A stretch of 64,000 nt of DNA, from the NCBI RefSeq assembly GCF_026343125.1, contig NZ_JAPEMB010000001.1:1860001-1924000 (forward strand), read 5' to 3'. The position numbers and the translations under genes were made by a program. Below, piece after piece: positions 7,375 through 15,728 of this stretch. The notes under the pieces were generated by a model. The model made no database searches. It saw nothing but the letters and a program-made list of their open reading frames with translations, and was not told where the DNA came from. Origin of the DNA: Streptomyces sp. NBC_00094. GTDB lineage: Bacteria; Actinomycetota; Actinomycetes; Streptomycetales; Streptomycetaceae. Within the stretch, counting starts at the first letter, position 1; each line of letters starts with the position of its first letter.

Positions 7375-8811
7375 TCAGCGGCGGGGCTGACGGCGCCAGG
7401 GGCCGGTGATCGCGATCAGGATGCCCGGGTTCTGGATGCTGGCGAACAGGGTGTCGCCGTCGGGCGAGAAGCAGACGCCGGTGAACTCGCTGTCGTTGAG
7501 GTCGTTGCGGGCGATCGGGTACGTGCGGCCGGAGTCGGTGGCGCCGAAGAGGTGCTGGACGCCTTCGCCGTCCTCGGCGATGACGATGCCACCGTACGGG
7601 GAGACGGTGATGTTGTCGGGGCCGTCGTAGGCGCCGTCCTCGTCGGGGGCCGTGTTCACGCCGAGCAGCACCTTGAGCGTGAGGGTGCGGCGCTTGGGGT
7701 CGTAGAACCAGACCTGGCCGTCGTGCGCGGCGCCGGGGCTCTCCTCGCGCGCGTAGGAGGAGACGACGTACGCGCCGCCGTCGGCCCACCACATGCCCTC
7801 CAGCTTGCGGGCGCGGGTGACCTGGCCGGGGGCGAACTGCTGACGGACCGGGACGGTGCGGCCGTCGCGGTCGGGGACGTCGACCCAGTCCACGCCGTAG
7901 ACGGTGCCGATCCGGGTGGCGCGGGAGAGGTCGTCGACGAAACGGCCGCCGGAGTCGGTGCACTTGAAGGCCTGGAGCACACCGGCGTCGTCGGCGAGCG
8001 TACGGAGCTGTCCGCGCCCGTGCTCGAAGCCCTGCGGCGGCACCCAGCGGAAGAGCAGGCCGTTGGGCTTGGCGGCGTCCTCGGTCAGGTAGGCGTGGCC
8101 GCGCTTCGGGTCGATGACGACGGCCTCGTGGTCGTAGCGGCCGAAGGCCTTGACCGGCTTCGGGGCGCGGTTGGCCCGCCGGTCGCGCGGGTCGACCTCG
8201 AAGATGTAGCCGTGGTCCTTGGTCATGCCGTTGACGCCCGCGAGGTCGGAGTTCTCCTCACCGGTCAGCCAGGTGCCCCAGGCGGTGCTGCCGCCCGCGC
8301 AGTTGGTGGAGGTGCCGGCGATGCCGACCCACTCGGCGACGGTGCCGTCGCGGTGCACCTCGACGACCGTGCAGCCGCCGGATGCGGCCGGGTCGTAGAC
8401 GAGCCCCTCGGCGAGCGGGACCGGGTGGGCCCACTTGGAGCGGGGGCCCTTCAGTTCGTGGTTGTTGACCAGGTACGTGGTACCGCGCGGGCCGGCGAAG
8501 GCCGCCGTGCCGTCGTGGTTGGAGGGCGTGAACTCGCCGCTCTCCAGGCGGGTGACGCCGCTGTGCGTGATGACGCGGTACGAGAACCCGGCGGGCAGGG
8601 CGAGGACGCCCTCGGGGTCGGCGACGAGCGCCCCGTACCCGAGCGCGTGGCCGTGGCCCTCTCCGTGACCGTGACCGGTTCCGTACGCCTCCGGCTCGTC
8701 GGAGGCGAGGGCCTCGGGCGCGGTGGCGAGAGCGCCGACGACACCGGTGAGGGCGAGCCCCGCACCGGCGACGGCGGACTGCTTGGTGAACTCTCTGCGG
8801 TTGAGGGTCAT
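7375..8811 (-). CDS. PhoX-like alkaline phosphatase (DUF839), Tat-exported
   Basis: A 478-residue beta-propeller phosphatase releasing phosphate from organic esters outside the cell; PhoX enzymes bind Ca2+ and Fe3+. The N-terminus MTLNRREFTKQSAVAG carries a twin-arginine signal (RREF), followed by a hydrophobic stretch and an Ala-x-Ala-like site near residue 36. A His/Gly-rich segment (GHGHGEGHGH) follows cleavage. DUF839 blocks include NHDGTAAF, LTGEENSDLAGVN, NGLLFRW and GVCFSPDGDTLFASIQNPG near the C-terminus. ATG 8811 has GGGAG upstream; the longer frame to 8889 is rejected because it would bury the Tat signal. A PHO-box-like array lies 52 bp upstream. Confidence 0.87.
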   Translation of the reverse strand: MTLNRREFTKQSAVAGAGLALTGVVGALATAPEALASDEPEAYGTGHGHGEGHGHALGYGALVADPEGVLALPAGFSYRVITHSGVTRLESGEFTPSNHDGTAAFAGPRGTTYLVNNHELKGPRSKWAHPVPLAEGLVYDPAASGGCTVVEVHRDGTVAEWVGIAGTSTNCAGGSTAWGTWLTGEENSDLAGVNGMTKDHGYIFEVDPRDRRANRAPKPVKAFGRYDHEAVVIDPKRGHAYLTEDAAKPNGLLFRWVPPQGFEHGRGQLRTLADDAGVLQAFKCTDSGGRFVDDLSRATRIGTVYGVDWVDVPDRDGRTVPVRQQFAPGQVTRARKLEGMWWADGGAYVVSSYAREESPGAAHDGQVWFYDPKRRTLTLKVLLGVNTAPDEDGAYDGPDNITVSPYGGIVIAEDGEGVQHLFGATDSGRTYPIARNDLNDSEFTGVCFSPDGDTLFASIQNPGILIAITGPWRRQPRR

Positions 8812-8862
8812 GGTGTACGGGTCTCCCTGTGACGGCCGGATCTCGCCGGTCACCCTTCCGCG

Positions 8863-8895
8863 CCCCCACGAACACGAGCTGAACGCCACGGAAAC
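8863..8895 (-). promoter_or_regulatory. PHO-box-like direct repeats upstream of the phoX-like gene
   Basis: On the minus strand three consecutive 11-bp units read GTTTCCGTGGC, GTTCAGCTCGT and GTTCGTGGGGG. This matches the PhoP direct-repeat layout of Streptomyces PHO boxes (GTTCA-type units every 11 bp). The last unit ends 51 bp before the ATG, a normal distance for an activator site. Phosphate-starvation induction is inferred. Confidence 0.65.
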
Positions 8896-8967
8896 GCATC
8901 AGGGAACCGGAGAGTCGGAGAGCCAGGGACAAAGGGCGAACGCCCCACTGCCCACAGCCCACTGCCC

Positions 8968-9016
8968 GCGACCAGCGACCCGCGACCGGCGACCGGCGAC
9001 CGGCGACCGCCGACGG
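8968..9016. repeat. Seven 7-bp tandem repeats (GCGACCG) behind a stop codon
   Basis: Units GCGACCA, GCGACCC, GCGACCG four times and CCGACGG run from 8968 to 9016, just downstream of the stop (9027-9029) of the acidic unknown gene on the minus strand. The coding end of that gene is itself RSRSGSGS, built from related bases, so the repeat may have expanded across the 3' end. Confidence 0.75.
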
Positions 9017-9026
9017 CGTCAGAGGA

Positions 9027-10535
9027 TCAGGACCCCGACCCCGACCGCGACCGCGCCTTGAAGGCCGACTTACGGGCCTCCTTCGCCGCCGACTTGTCCC
9101 GGTGGAGCCGCCCCATCGCCTCCAGGACCTCCGCCGTCGCCGGGTGCTCCACCCGCCAGGCCGCCTCGAAGAAGCCGCTGTGGCGGCCCGCGAGGCCCTC
9201 GATCAGCTCCTGGAGCTCCTCCAGGTCGCCGTCCGAGTCGAGCTGCGCGGCGATCGTGTCGATCGCCAGCCAGAAGATCATCTCCTCCGACGGCGCGGGC
9301 ACGTCCGCCGCGCCGCGCTCCACGAGCCAGACCCGCGCCAGGCCGCCGAGCTCCGCGTCGTCCAGGACCTCCCGGACCGCGGGCTCCGCCTCCGTGCCCA
9401 CCAGAGAGAGCGCCTGCTGGCAGTGGAGGCGGCGGAGCGGCGAGCCCGCGTCCGCGCCCCGCGCCGCGTGCAGCAGCTCCCGTGCGGCGGTCACCGCGTC
9501 GCGGCCGGCGAGCCAGGCGGCGGTCTCGGCGCGCGCGGCGGCCTCCGGGTAGCCGGCGATCCCGCCGAGGAGCGCGTCGGCGCCCTTGTCGGCGAGGTCG
9601 CCGACGGCGGGCGCGTCCAGGCCGGCCTCCAGCATCCGGGCCCGGACGCCGTAGAGCCCGAGCGGGGTGAGCCGGACCATGCCGTACCGCGTGACGTCCT
9701 CGTCGTCGAGCGTCGCGGCGGGCTCCTCGCCCTCCTCGGCCATCAGGGCCTCGTCGACGGGCTGGTACTCGACGAGACCGATCGGTTCGAGCAGCCGGAA
9801 CTGCTCGTCGAGCCGCATCATCGCGTCCGAGACCTGCTCCAGGACGTCGTCGGTCGGTTCGCCCATGTCGTCGGGGACGACCATCGACGCGGCGAGCGCG
9901 GGCAGCGGCACGGGCCCGTCGCCGGGTCCGCCCTCGCTGACGGTCAACAGGTAGAGGTTGCCGAGTACGCCCTCCAGGAACTCGGCCTCCGCCTCCGGGT
10001 CCCACTCCAGGGAATCGAAGTCGAACTCGCCGTCCGCGCCGGCGATCGCGTCCAGGTCGTCGAGGACGGGGACGACGGCGTCGGCGAAGACCGCGTCGAA
10101 GCCGTCCAGCCAGAGCCCGAGGACGTCCTGGGGCGAACCGGCCGTGATCAGCGCCAGGTTCTCGCCGGGAGCGGCCCCGCCGGGGGTCTCGTCGTCCGCG
10201 CCGTCCTCGACGGTCACCAGGCCGGTGTCGACCGCGAGCCGCCAGGCGTCGCCCGCCAGGATCTCGGCCTCCTCGACGTCGTCCTCGAAGGCCTCGGACC
10301 CCTCGCCGGCCGCGCCGCCCTCGCCGTCCGCCTCGACGGTGAGGCCCAGGACCTCCACGGCCTCGGGGAGTTGCTCGTCGACGAGTTCGCCGCCCGTGCC
10401 GACCCGGGTCTCGGGTCCGGCCCAGCGGGCGAGCCGTACGGCGCGGGCGAGGAGGGGCGAGGCCAGGGCGTCCCGCGCCAGCTCCGCGTCCGCGGGAAGC
10501 CGAACGGGGGGAAGGGTGGGCTGCTCGGCTGACAT
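9027..10535 (-). CDS. Large acidic protein of unknown function (502 aa)
   Basis: A soluble protein without signal or membrane segments. Acidic stretches occur near residues 75-110 (GEGSEAFEDDVEEAEILAGD) and 150-235. The C-terminal half is alpha-helical and HEAT-like in feel (LLHAARGADAGSPLRRLHCQQALSLVG, EAEPAVREVLDDAELGGLARVWL). The extreme C-terminus is basic (KEARKSAFKARSRSGSGS). ATG 10535 follows GAGGAG by 10 nt. It stands alone between the two phosphate-scavenging genes, divergent from the nuclease gene. Codon use is typical, so it is real, but I do not recognise a family. Confidence 0.8.
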   Translation of the reverse strand: MSAEQPTLPPVRLPADAELARDALASPLLARAVRLARWAGPETRVGTGGELVDEQLPEAVEVLGLTVEADGEGGAAGEGSEAFEDDVEEAEILAGDAWRLAVDTGLVTVEDGADDETPGGAAPGENLALITAGSPQDVLGLWLDGFDAVFADAVVPVLDDLDAIAGADGEFDFDSLEWDPEAEAEFLEGVLGNLYLLTVSEGGPGDGPVPLPALAASMVVPDDMGEPTDDVLEQVSDAMMRLDEQFRLLEPIGLVEYQPVDEALMAEEGEEPAATLDDEDVTRYGMVRLTPLGLYGVRARMLEAGLDAPAVGDLADKGADALLGGIAGYPEAAARAETAAWLAGRDAVTAARELLHAARGADAGSPLRRLHCQQALSLVGTEAEPAVREVLDDAELGGLARVWLVERGAADVPAPSEEMIFWLAIDTIAAQLDSDGDLEELQELIEGLAGRHSGFFEAAWRVEHPATAEVLEAMGRLHRDKSAAKEARKSAFKARSRSGSGS

Positions 10536-10690
10536 GTGGGGTGTCTCCTCGACGCGTACGGAAGGGGATGGGGACAGGGGACGGGGACGTGCGCCATGGC
10601 GTCGTGCGCCCGGGCATCGCGCGCCCCGGCGTGTGCCGTGAGGCGAAAGAGCGGTACTCAGCGTAGACGCATCCGGGGGAACGTCCGGCG

Positions 10691-10734
10691 GTTCACGGAT
10701 CCGTCAGCCTTCGTACACCCGTCGACTCTTGACA
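10691..10734 (+). promoter_or_regulatory. PHO-box-like repeats and -35 upstream of the nuclease gene
   Basis: Units GTTCACGGATC (10691), CGTCAGCCTTC (10702) and GTACACCCGTC (10713) keep exact 11-bp spacing with conserved TCA/ACA cores. TTGACA (10729-10734) follows immediately and GAGATT lies 18 bp further on, giving a plausible PhoP-activated promoter 75 bp upstream of the start codon. The second unit is weak. Confidence 0.5.
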
Positions 10735-10808
10735 AGTTCCCCCCTCTCGCAAGAGATTGACGCGCGTAGATTCATCTGCCGTTCCTCCAAGCACCCTCCG
10801 GAGCCCTG

Positions 10809-12647
10809 ATGCCTTCCTCCATACCGAGATCTGCCGCCGTCTCCGCCGTCGTCGCCGCCGCCCTCGCCGCCGGACTGCTCGCCGGTTCGACGAGCGCCGC
10901 CGCCGACGACAGCGCCGCCGGCGTCCGCATCCACGACATCCAGGGCACGACCCGCGTCTCCCCCCTCGTGGGCAAGCAGGTCACCGGCGTCACGGGCATC
11001 GTCACCGGCGTCCGCACCTACGGCTCGCGCGGCTTCTGGATCCAGGACACCGAGGCCGACGCGAACCCGGCCACCAGTGAGGGCCTGTTCGTCTTCACCA
11101 GCTCGGTCCCGACGGTCGCCGTCGGCGACGCGGTCAGCCTGAACGGCACGGTCACCGAGTACGTCCCGGGCGGCCTCACCTCCGGCAACCAGTCGCTGAC
11201 CCAGATCTCCAAGCCCGTCATCACGGTGGTCTCGAAGGGCAACCCGGTCCCGGCCCCGGTGACGATCTCCGCCTGGTCCGTCCCCGACACGTACGCGCCC
11301 GAGGGCGACCCGGCCGCCGCCGGCTCGATCAACGGCCTGCCGCTGGACCCGGAGACGTACGCCCTGGACTACTACGAGTCGCTGGAGGGCACGAACGTCC
11401 GCATCGGCTCCTCGCGGGTGGTCGGCGCCACCGACCCGTACGCGGAGCTGTGGGTGACGGTGAAGCCGTTCGAGAACGACAACCGGCGCGGCGGCACGGT
11501 CTACGGCTCGTACACGTCGCAGAACACGGGCCGGCTGCAGATCCAGTCGCTGACCCCGCTCGCCCAGCAGCCCTTCCCGAAGGCGAACGTCGGCGACGTG
11601 CTCACCGGCACGACCGAGGGCCCGCTCGACTTCAACCAGTTCGGCGGCTACACGCTGACGGCCCGGACCCTCGGCACGGTCGAGGACAACGGCCTGGAGC
11701 GCGAGACCACGGACCGGCAGCACAAGAACGAGCTGGCCGTGGCCACGTACAACGTCGAGAACCTCGACCCGAGCGACCCGCAGGAGAAGTTCGACGCGCT
11801 CGCGAAGGCGGTCGTCGACAACCTCGCCTCGCCCGACATCCTCGCCCTGGAGGAGATCCAGGACAACAACGGCGCCAAGAACGACGGTACGGTCGCCGCC
11901 GACCAGACGGTCAAGAAGTTCACGGACGCGATCGTCGCGGCCGGCGGTCCGGCGTACGAGTGGCGCTCGATCGACCCGACGAACAACAAGGACGGCGGCG
12001 AGCCCGGGGGCAACATCCGCCAGGTCTTCCTCTTCAACCCCGAGCGCGTCTCCTTCACCGACCGCGCGGGCGGCGACGCCGCCACGGGCACGGCCGTGAC
12101 GGGCACGAAGGGCCACGCCGCGCTGACCCTCTCCCCCGGCCGGATCGACCCGGCGAACACCGCCTGGGAGAGCAGCCGCAAGCCGCTCGCGGGCGAGTTC
12201 GTCTTCCGCGGCCGTACGGTCTTCGTGATCGCCAACCACTTCGGCTCGAAGGGCGGCGACGAGTCCCTCGTCTCGCACCACCAGCCGCCGAACCGTTCCT
12301 CCGAGGCGAAGCGACTGCTCCAGGCGCAGGCCGTCAACGCCTTCGTGAAGGACATCATCGCCGTGGAGAAGCAGGCCGACGTGCTGGTCGTCGGTGACAT
12401 CAACGACTTCGAGTTCTCCGGGACGACGCAGGCGCTGACGGACGGCGGCGCGCTGTACCCGGCCGTGAAGTCGCTGCCGCGCGCCGAGCGGTACTCGTAC
12501 GTCTACCAGGGCAACAGCCAGGTCCTCGACCAGATCCTGACCAGCCCGGGCGTGCACCACTTCGAGTACGACAGCGTGCACGTCAACGCGGAGTTCGCCG
12601 ACCAGGACAGCGACCACGACCCGCAGGTGCTGCGCTTCCGCCCGTGA
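10809..12647 (+). CDS. Secreted endonuclease/exonuclease/phosphatase-family nuclease (ExeM/NucH-like)
   Basis: A 612-residue extracellular nuclease expected to degrade DNA or RNA for phosphate. A Sec signal peptide (residues 1-32, ending TSAAA-DD) leads to an OB-fold-like region (about 40-150, VTGIVTGVRTYGSRGFWIQD). The EEP catalytic domain (about 310-612) shows ATYNVENLDP, LALEEIQDN (metal-binding Glu), FVIANHFGSKG (His), VVGDINDFE (Asp-Asn) and the final DSDHDPQVLRF (Asp-His). All catalytic residues are present. It is followed by a strong stem-loop and preceded by PHO-box-like repeats. Confidence 0.9.
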   Translation: MPSSIPRSAAVSAVVAAALAAGLLAGSTSAAADDSAAGVRIHDIQGTTRVSPLVGKQVTGVTGIVTGVRTYGSRGFWIQDTEADANPATSEGLFVFTSSVPTVAVGDAVSLNGTVTEYVPGGLTSGNQSLTQISKPVITVVSKGNPVPAPVTISAWSVPDTYAPEGDPAAAGSINGLPLDPETYALDYYESLEGTNVRIGSSRVVGATDPYAELWVTVKPFENDNRRGGTVYGSYTSQNTGRLQIQSLTPLAQQPFPKANVGDVLTGTTEGPLDFNQFGGYTLTARTLGTVEDNGLERETTDRQHKNELAVATYNVENLDPSDPQEKFDALAKAVVDNLASPDILALEEIQDNNGAKNDGTVAADQTVKKFTDAIVAAGGPAYEWRSIDPTNNKDGGEPGGNIRQVFLFNPERVSFTDRAGGDAATGTAVTGTKGHAALTLSPGRIDPANTAWESSRKPLAGEFVFRGRTVFVIANHFGSKGGDESLVSHHQPPNRSSEAKRLLQAQAVNAFVKDIIAVEKQADVLVVGDINDFEFSGTTQALTDGGALYPAVKSLPRAERYSYVYQGNSQVLDQILTSPGVHHFEYDSVHVNAEFADQDSDHDPQVLRFRP

Positions 12648-12661
12648 CGTGATCCCCGGCC

Positions 12662-12694
12662 ACACGCCCGCGCCGCGACTCGGCGCGGGCGTGT
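12662..12694 (+). terminator. Terminator of the nuclease gene
   Basis: Perfect 14-bp arms (12662-12675 and 12681-12694; ACACGCCCGCGCCG and its complement) with loop CGACT, 14 bp past the stop codon. Confidence 0.8.
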
Positions 12695-12771
12695 ACCGCC
12701 GACCCCGGCCGCCGACCCCGGCCACCGGCGAGGTCGAGGACGCGGGTGCCGTCCGTGCGAGACTCGGCTCC

Positions 12772-13215
12772 GTGATCCTGCGCCCCGCCACCCACGCCGA
12801 ACTGCCCGCCGTCCTCGCCCTGCTCGCCGACGAGGAGCGGGTCGTGGACCCCGGCTCGGTCACCGTGACCGAGGCGTACGAGCGGGCCTTCGCGGACATC
12901 GAGGCCGATCCGCGCAACGAGATGCTGGTCCTCGTGGACGGTGAACTCGTCCTGGGCTGCCTCCAGATCACGTACATCCCGGGTCTCGGCAAGGGCGGCG
13001 CCGAGCGCGCCCTGGTCGAGGCGGTCCGGATCAGGGCCGACCGGCGGGGCGCCGGGCTCGGCCGGGAGCTGATGGAGCGGGCCGTGGCGCGGGCGCGGGC
13101 ACGCGGCTGCGCGCTCGTCCAGCTGACCAGCGACAAGCGGCGGACCGAGGCCCACCGCTTCTACGCCTCGCTGGGCTTCGCACGCAGCCACGACGGTTTC
13201 AAACTGCGCTTCTGA
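12772..13215 (+). CDS. GNAT-family N-acetyltransferase
   Basis: A 147-residue acetyl-CoA-dependent acyltransferase. The fold is recognisable from MILRPATHAELPAV, LVLVDGELVLGCLQITY (beta4), the acetyl-CoA loop RADRRGAGLGRELMERAV (the Q/R-x-x-G-x-G/A motif) and the C-terminal TEAHRFYASLGF. The substrate is unknown. GTG 12772 is the natural N-terminus; GAGACT lies 7 nt upstream, so it may be leaderless. The frame extends upstream to 12649 but that part is low-complexity and contains the nuclease terminator. The stop codon lies inside a tandem repeat. Confidence 0.85.
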   Translation: MILRPATHAELPAVLALLADEERVVDPGSVTVTEAYERAFADIEADPRNEMLVLVDGELVLGCLQITYIPGLGKGGAERALVEAVRIRADRRGAGLGRELMERAVARARARGCALVQLTSDKRRTEAHRFYASLGFARSHDGFKLRF

Positions 13216-13263
13216 CTGCGCTTCTGACTGCGCTTCCGCAAGCGCTTCTCAGAGCGCTTCCGA
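13204..13263. repeat. Five 12-bp tandem repeats carrying the GNAT stop codon
   Basis: CTGCGCTTCTGA at 13204 (the last codons Leu-Arg-Phe-stop) is repeated exactly at 13216, then degenerates as CTGCGCTTCCGC, AAGCGCTTCTCA and GAGCGCTTCCGA. The period is a multiple of three, so the second TGA is in frame as a back-up stop. The rest of 13264-13362 shows only a TTGACC -35-like box at 13334. Confidence 0.85.
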
Positions 13264-13362
13264 GGGTTCCGCTATCCGAGCAGGTGCCCACCGCCGTCCA
13301 CGAGAGGCACCACGTTTCAGCAGGTCTTATCTCTTGACCCAAGCAGATCTAAGTGGACCTTC

Positions 13363-14274
13363 ATGGTCCGATCCGCGCAGACTGCCGAGATGAGCCCTGT
13401 ACGTCCTTTCGGCCGCGCCCTCTGCGCGATGGTCACCCCGTTCACCCCGTCCGGCACGCTCGACCTCGACCGGGCGGGCGAGCTGGCCGCCCACCTCGTC
13501 GCGGAGGGCTGTGACGGCCTGGTCCTCAACGGCACCACCGGCGAGTCCCCGACCACCACCGACGCCGAGAAGGCCGCCCTCGTGCGGGCCGTCCGCGCGG
13601 CGGTCGGCCCGGGCCCCTCGCTCCTCGCGGGCGTCGGCACCGCCGACACCCGGCACACGGTGGAGCTGGCGCGGCAGGCCGAGGAGGCGGGCGCCGACGG
13701 AGCGCTCGTCGTCACCCCGTACTACAGCCGCCCTCCGCAGGCGGCCGTCGAGGCGCACTTCCTGAAGGTCGCCGACGGGACCGGCCTTCCGGTGATGGTC
13801 TACGACATCCCGGGCCGCACCGGGACCCGGGTCGAGCCGGCGACGATGCGGCGCCTCGCCGAGCACCCGCGGATCGTGGCGGTGAAGGACTGCTCGTACG
13901 ACCTCCTGACCTCGGCCCGGCTGATCGCGGAGACCCCGCTCGCGTACTACTCGGGCTGCGAGGAGCTGAACCTGCCGCTGTACGCGGTCGGCGGCGCCGG
14001 CTACGTCAGTACGGTGGCGAACGTGGTGCCCCGTCAGCTGCGCGCGGTCCTCGACGCCCTCGACAGCGGGGACGCCACCGGTGCGGCCCGGCTCAACGCG
14101 CTGACGCTGCCGCTGGCCGAGCTGATGATGGCCGCGGGACTGCCGGGCACGGTGACCGTCAAGGCCCTGCTCGGCGGGCCGGTCCGCGAACCGCTGCAGC
14201 CCGCCGACCGGGAGACGGTCGACGGGCTGCGTACCGCGCTCGAAGCACTGCTTCAGGCGGAGTCGGTGGTGTAG
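13363..14274 (+). CDS. dapA: 4-hydroxy-tetrahydrodipicolinate synthase paralogue
   Basis: Condenses pyruvate with aspartate semialdehyde in the diaminopimelate/lysine pathway. The 303 residues have the DapA signature GLVLNGTTGES (57-61 GTTGE), VYDIPGRTG with Tyr147, and VKDCS with the Schiff-base Lys175 (more often VKEAS or VKDAK). Streptomycetes usually carry a second, main dapA elsewhere, so this may be an auxiliary copy. The start is ATG 13363; an internal ATG at 13390 is possible. It converges on dapD, two genes away, and its last 22 bp overlap a small gene on the opposite strand. Confidence 0.88.
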   Translation: MVRSAQTAEMSPVRPFGRALCAMVTPFTPSGTLDLDRAGELAAHLVAEGCDGLVLNGTTGESPTTTDAEKAALVRAVRAAVGPGPSLLAGVGTADTRHTVELARQAEEAGADGALVVTPYYSRPPQAAVEAHFLKVADGTGLPVMVYDIPGRTGTRVEPATMRRLAEHPRIVAVKDCSYDLLTSARLIAETPLAYYSGCEELNLPLYAVGGAGYVSTVANVVPRQLRAVLDALDSGDATGAARLNALTLPLAELMMAAGLPGTVTVKALLGGPVREPLQPADRETVDGLRTALEALLQAESVV

Positions 14275-14471
14275 GTCCGGCCGAGGATCGCGGCGTGCTC
14301 CAGGACGTCCTCCAGCGGGTCGTCGATCTGGCCGGTGTGGAGCGAGAGGCTGGGCCCGTTCGTGACGGTGGGGCCGTTGTGCGTGTGCGTCTCGTCCGCC
14401 TGGGCCACGCCGGCCGGCAGCAGTACCGCCACCGCCGTGAGCACTCCGGCGACCGTGGGCTTCGTCCTCAT
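14253..14471 (-). CDS. Small secreted protein of unknown function (72 aa)
   Basis: Begins MRTKPTVAGVLTAVAVLLPAGVAQA, a textbook Sec signal peptide with an AQA cleavage site near residue 25. It leaves a mature peptide of about 47 residues that is His/Thr/Asn-rich at its start (DETHTHNGPTVTNGP) and acidic later (DDPLEDVLEH). GAGGAGTC lies upstream as ribosome-binding site. Its 3' end overlaps dapA antisense by 22 bp. No family recognised; chaplin or rodlin hallmarks are absent. Confidence 0.75.
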   Translation of the reverse strand: MRTKPTVAGVLTAVAVLLPAGVAQADETHTHNGPTVTNGPSLSLHTGQIDDPLEDVLEHAAILGRTYTTDSA

Positions 14472-14496
14472 GTCGACTCCTCGCCTTGTCTGCTTA

Positions 14497-14531
14497 CCGT
14501 GACTCTGCGTTCTGTTAACGCAGAGTCACGG
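14497..14531 (-). terminator. Terminator of dapD
   Basis: Perfect 15-bp arms (14497-14511 and 14517-14531; CCGTGACTCTGCGTT and complement) around a 5-nt loop, 38 bp beyond the dapD stop and before the small secreted gene. Confidence 0.8.
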
Positions 14532-14532
14532 C

Positions 14533-14586
14533 ATCAGTTGTGGCTACCGGGTCGGTTGCGGCTACCGGATCAGTTGTGGCTGTGGA
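14533..14586. repeat. Three 18-bp tandem repeats carrying the dapD stop codon
   Basis: Plus-strand copies start at 14533, 14551 and 14569 (ATCAGTTGTGGCTACCGG and variants). Read on the coding strand, the last dapD codons and TGA (…CACAACTGA) form the first copy, and two more copies follow directly. The third keeps TGA; the middle one has lost it. Confidence 0.8.
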
Positions 14587-15553
14587 GGACCTCGTTCAGC
14601 CCGCCCCAGACCGCGTTGTTCGGGCGGGCCTCGACGGCGCCGGTGACCGAGTTGCGGCGGAACAGGATGTTCGAGGCGCCGGAGAGCTCGCGGGCCTTGA
14701 CGACCTGGCCGTCGGGCAGGGTGACCCGGGTGCCGGCCGTGACGTACAGACCGGCCTCGACGACGCACTCGTCACCGAGGGCGATGCCGACGCCCGCCTC
14801 GGCTCCGATCAGGCAGCGCTCGCCGATCGAGATGACGACGTTGCCGCCACCGGAGAGGGTGCCCATGGTGGAGGCGCCGCCGCCGATGTCGGAGCCGTCG
14901 CCGACGACGACGCCGGCGGAGATCCGGCCCTCGACCATCGAGGTGCCGAGGGTGCCGGCGTTGAAGTTGACGAAGCCCTCGTGCATGACGGTGGTACCGG
15001 CGGCGAGGTGGGCGCCGAGACGCACGCGGTCGGCGTCGGCGATGCGGACCCCGGCGGGCACGACGTAGTCGGTCATGCGCGGGAACTTGTCGATGCTCGT
15101 CACGGCGAGGTGCAGGCCCTCGGCGCGGGCGTTGAGCCGCACCTTCTCGACGTCGTCCACGGCGACCGGGCCGAGCGAGGTCCAGGCGACGTTGGTGAGC
15201 AGGCCGAAGACGCCGTCCAGGCTCTGGCCGTGCGGCGTGACCAGCCGGTGGCTGAGCAGGTGCAGGCGCAGGTAGGCGTCGTGCGCGTCGAGCGGCTTCT
15301 CGTCGAGCGAGGCGATGACGGTACGGACGGCGACCACCTCGACGCCCCGGCGTGCGTCCACGCCGAGGGCCTTGGCGGCGCCCTCGCCGAGGGCGTTCAC
15401 GGCCTCGTCGGGGGAGAGCCGCTCGGTGCCGGCGGGGCCGGGCGCGTCGGTCAGCTCGGGGGCGGGGAACCAGGTGTCGAGAACGGAGCCGTCACCGGCG
15501 ATGGTGGCGAGGCCGGCGGCGACGGCGCCGGTGGTGCGAGGAGCAGTGGTCAT
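14570..15553 (-). CDS. dapD: Tetrahydrodipicolinate N-succinyltransferase
   Basis: Succinylates tetrahydrodipicolinate in the succinylase branch of diaminopimelate/lysine biosynthesis. The 327-residue actinobacterial-type DapD has a left-handed beta-helix of hexapeptide repeats (about 170-290), including [45 protein letters not shown] and [20 protein letters not shown] 15553 is chosen over the longer frame to 15673, because the conserved N-terminus begins here. It lies convergent to dapA with its own terminator. Confidence 0.92.
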   Translation of the reverse strand: MTTAPRTTGAVAAGLATIAGDGSVLDTWFPAPELTDAPGPAGTERLSPDEAVNALGEGAAKALGVDARRGVEVVAVRTVIASLDEKPLDAHDAYLRLHLLSHRLVTPHGQSLDGVFGLLTNVAWTSLGPVAVDDVEKVRLNARAEGLHLAVTSIDKFPRMTDYVVPAGVRIADADRVRLGAHLAAGTTVMHEGFVNFNAGTLGTSMVEGRISAGVVVGDGSDIGGGASTMGTLSGGGNVVISIGERCLIGAEAGVGIALGDECVVEAGLYVTAGTRVTLPDGQVVKARELSGASNILFRRNSVTGAVEARPNNAVWGGLNEVLHSHN

Positions 15554-15705
15554 GACGGAAAACCTAACCGGCGGGCCCCCGCCCGGGCCAACCGGTCTCA
15601 GGTGACGGTCGCGTCGCGGGCCGTCTCCGGCGGATCGACCGAAGGCGACGGCGAGGCGGTCGGACGTTCCCACCGGACACCGGAGAGGGAGGGTTGAAAG
15701 AATAT

Positions 15706-15719
15706 GTAGATCGGTCTAC
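15706..15719. promoter_or_regulatory. TetR operator, copy 1 (autoregulation)
   Basis: GTAGATCGGTCTAC: arms GTAGA/TCTAC around TCGG, ending 9 bp before the tetR ATG and overlapping TACTTT, a -10-like hexamer 6 nt from the start. The same site in inverted sense recurs at 16335 before the next gene. Confidence 0.75.
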
Positions 15720-15728
15720 TTTGACGTC

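Noticed and set aside
14253..14471. Chaplin or rodlin surface protein
   Set aside because: Neither the chaplin domain cysteines nor rodlin repeats are present.
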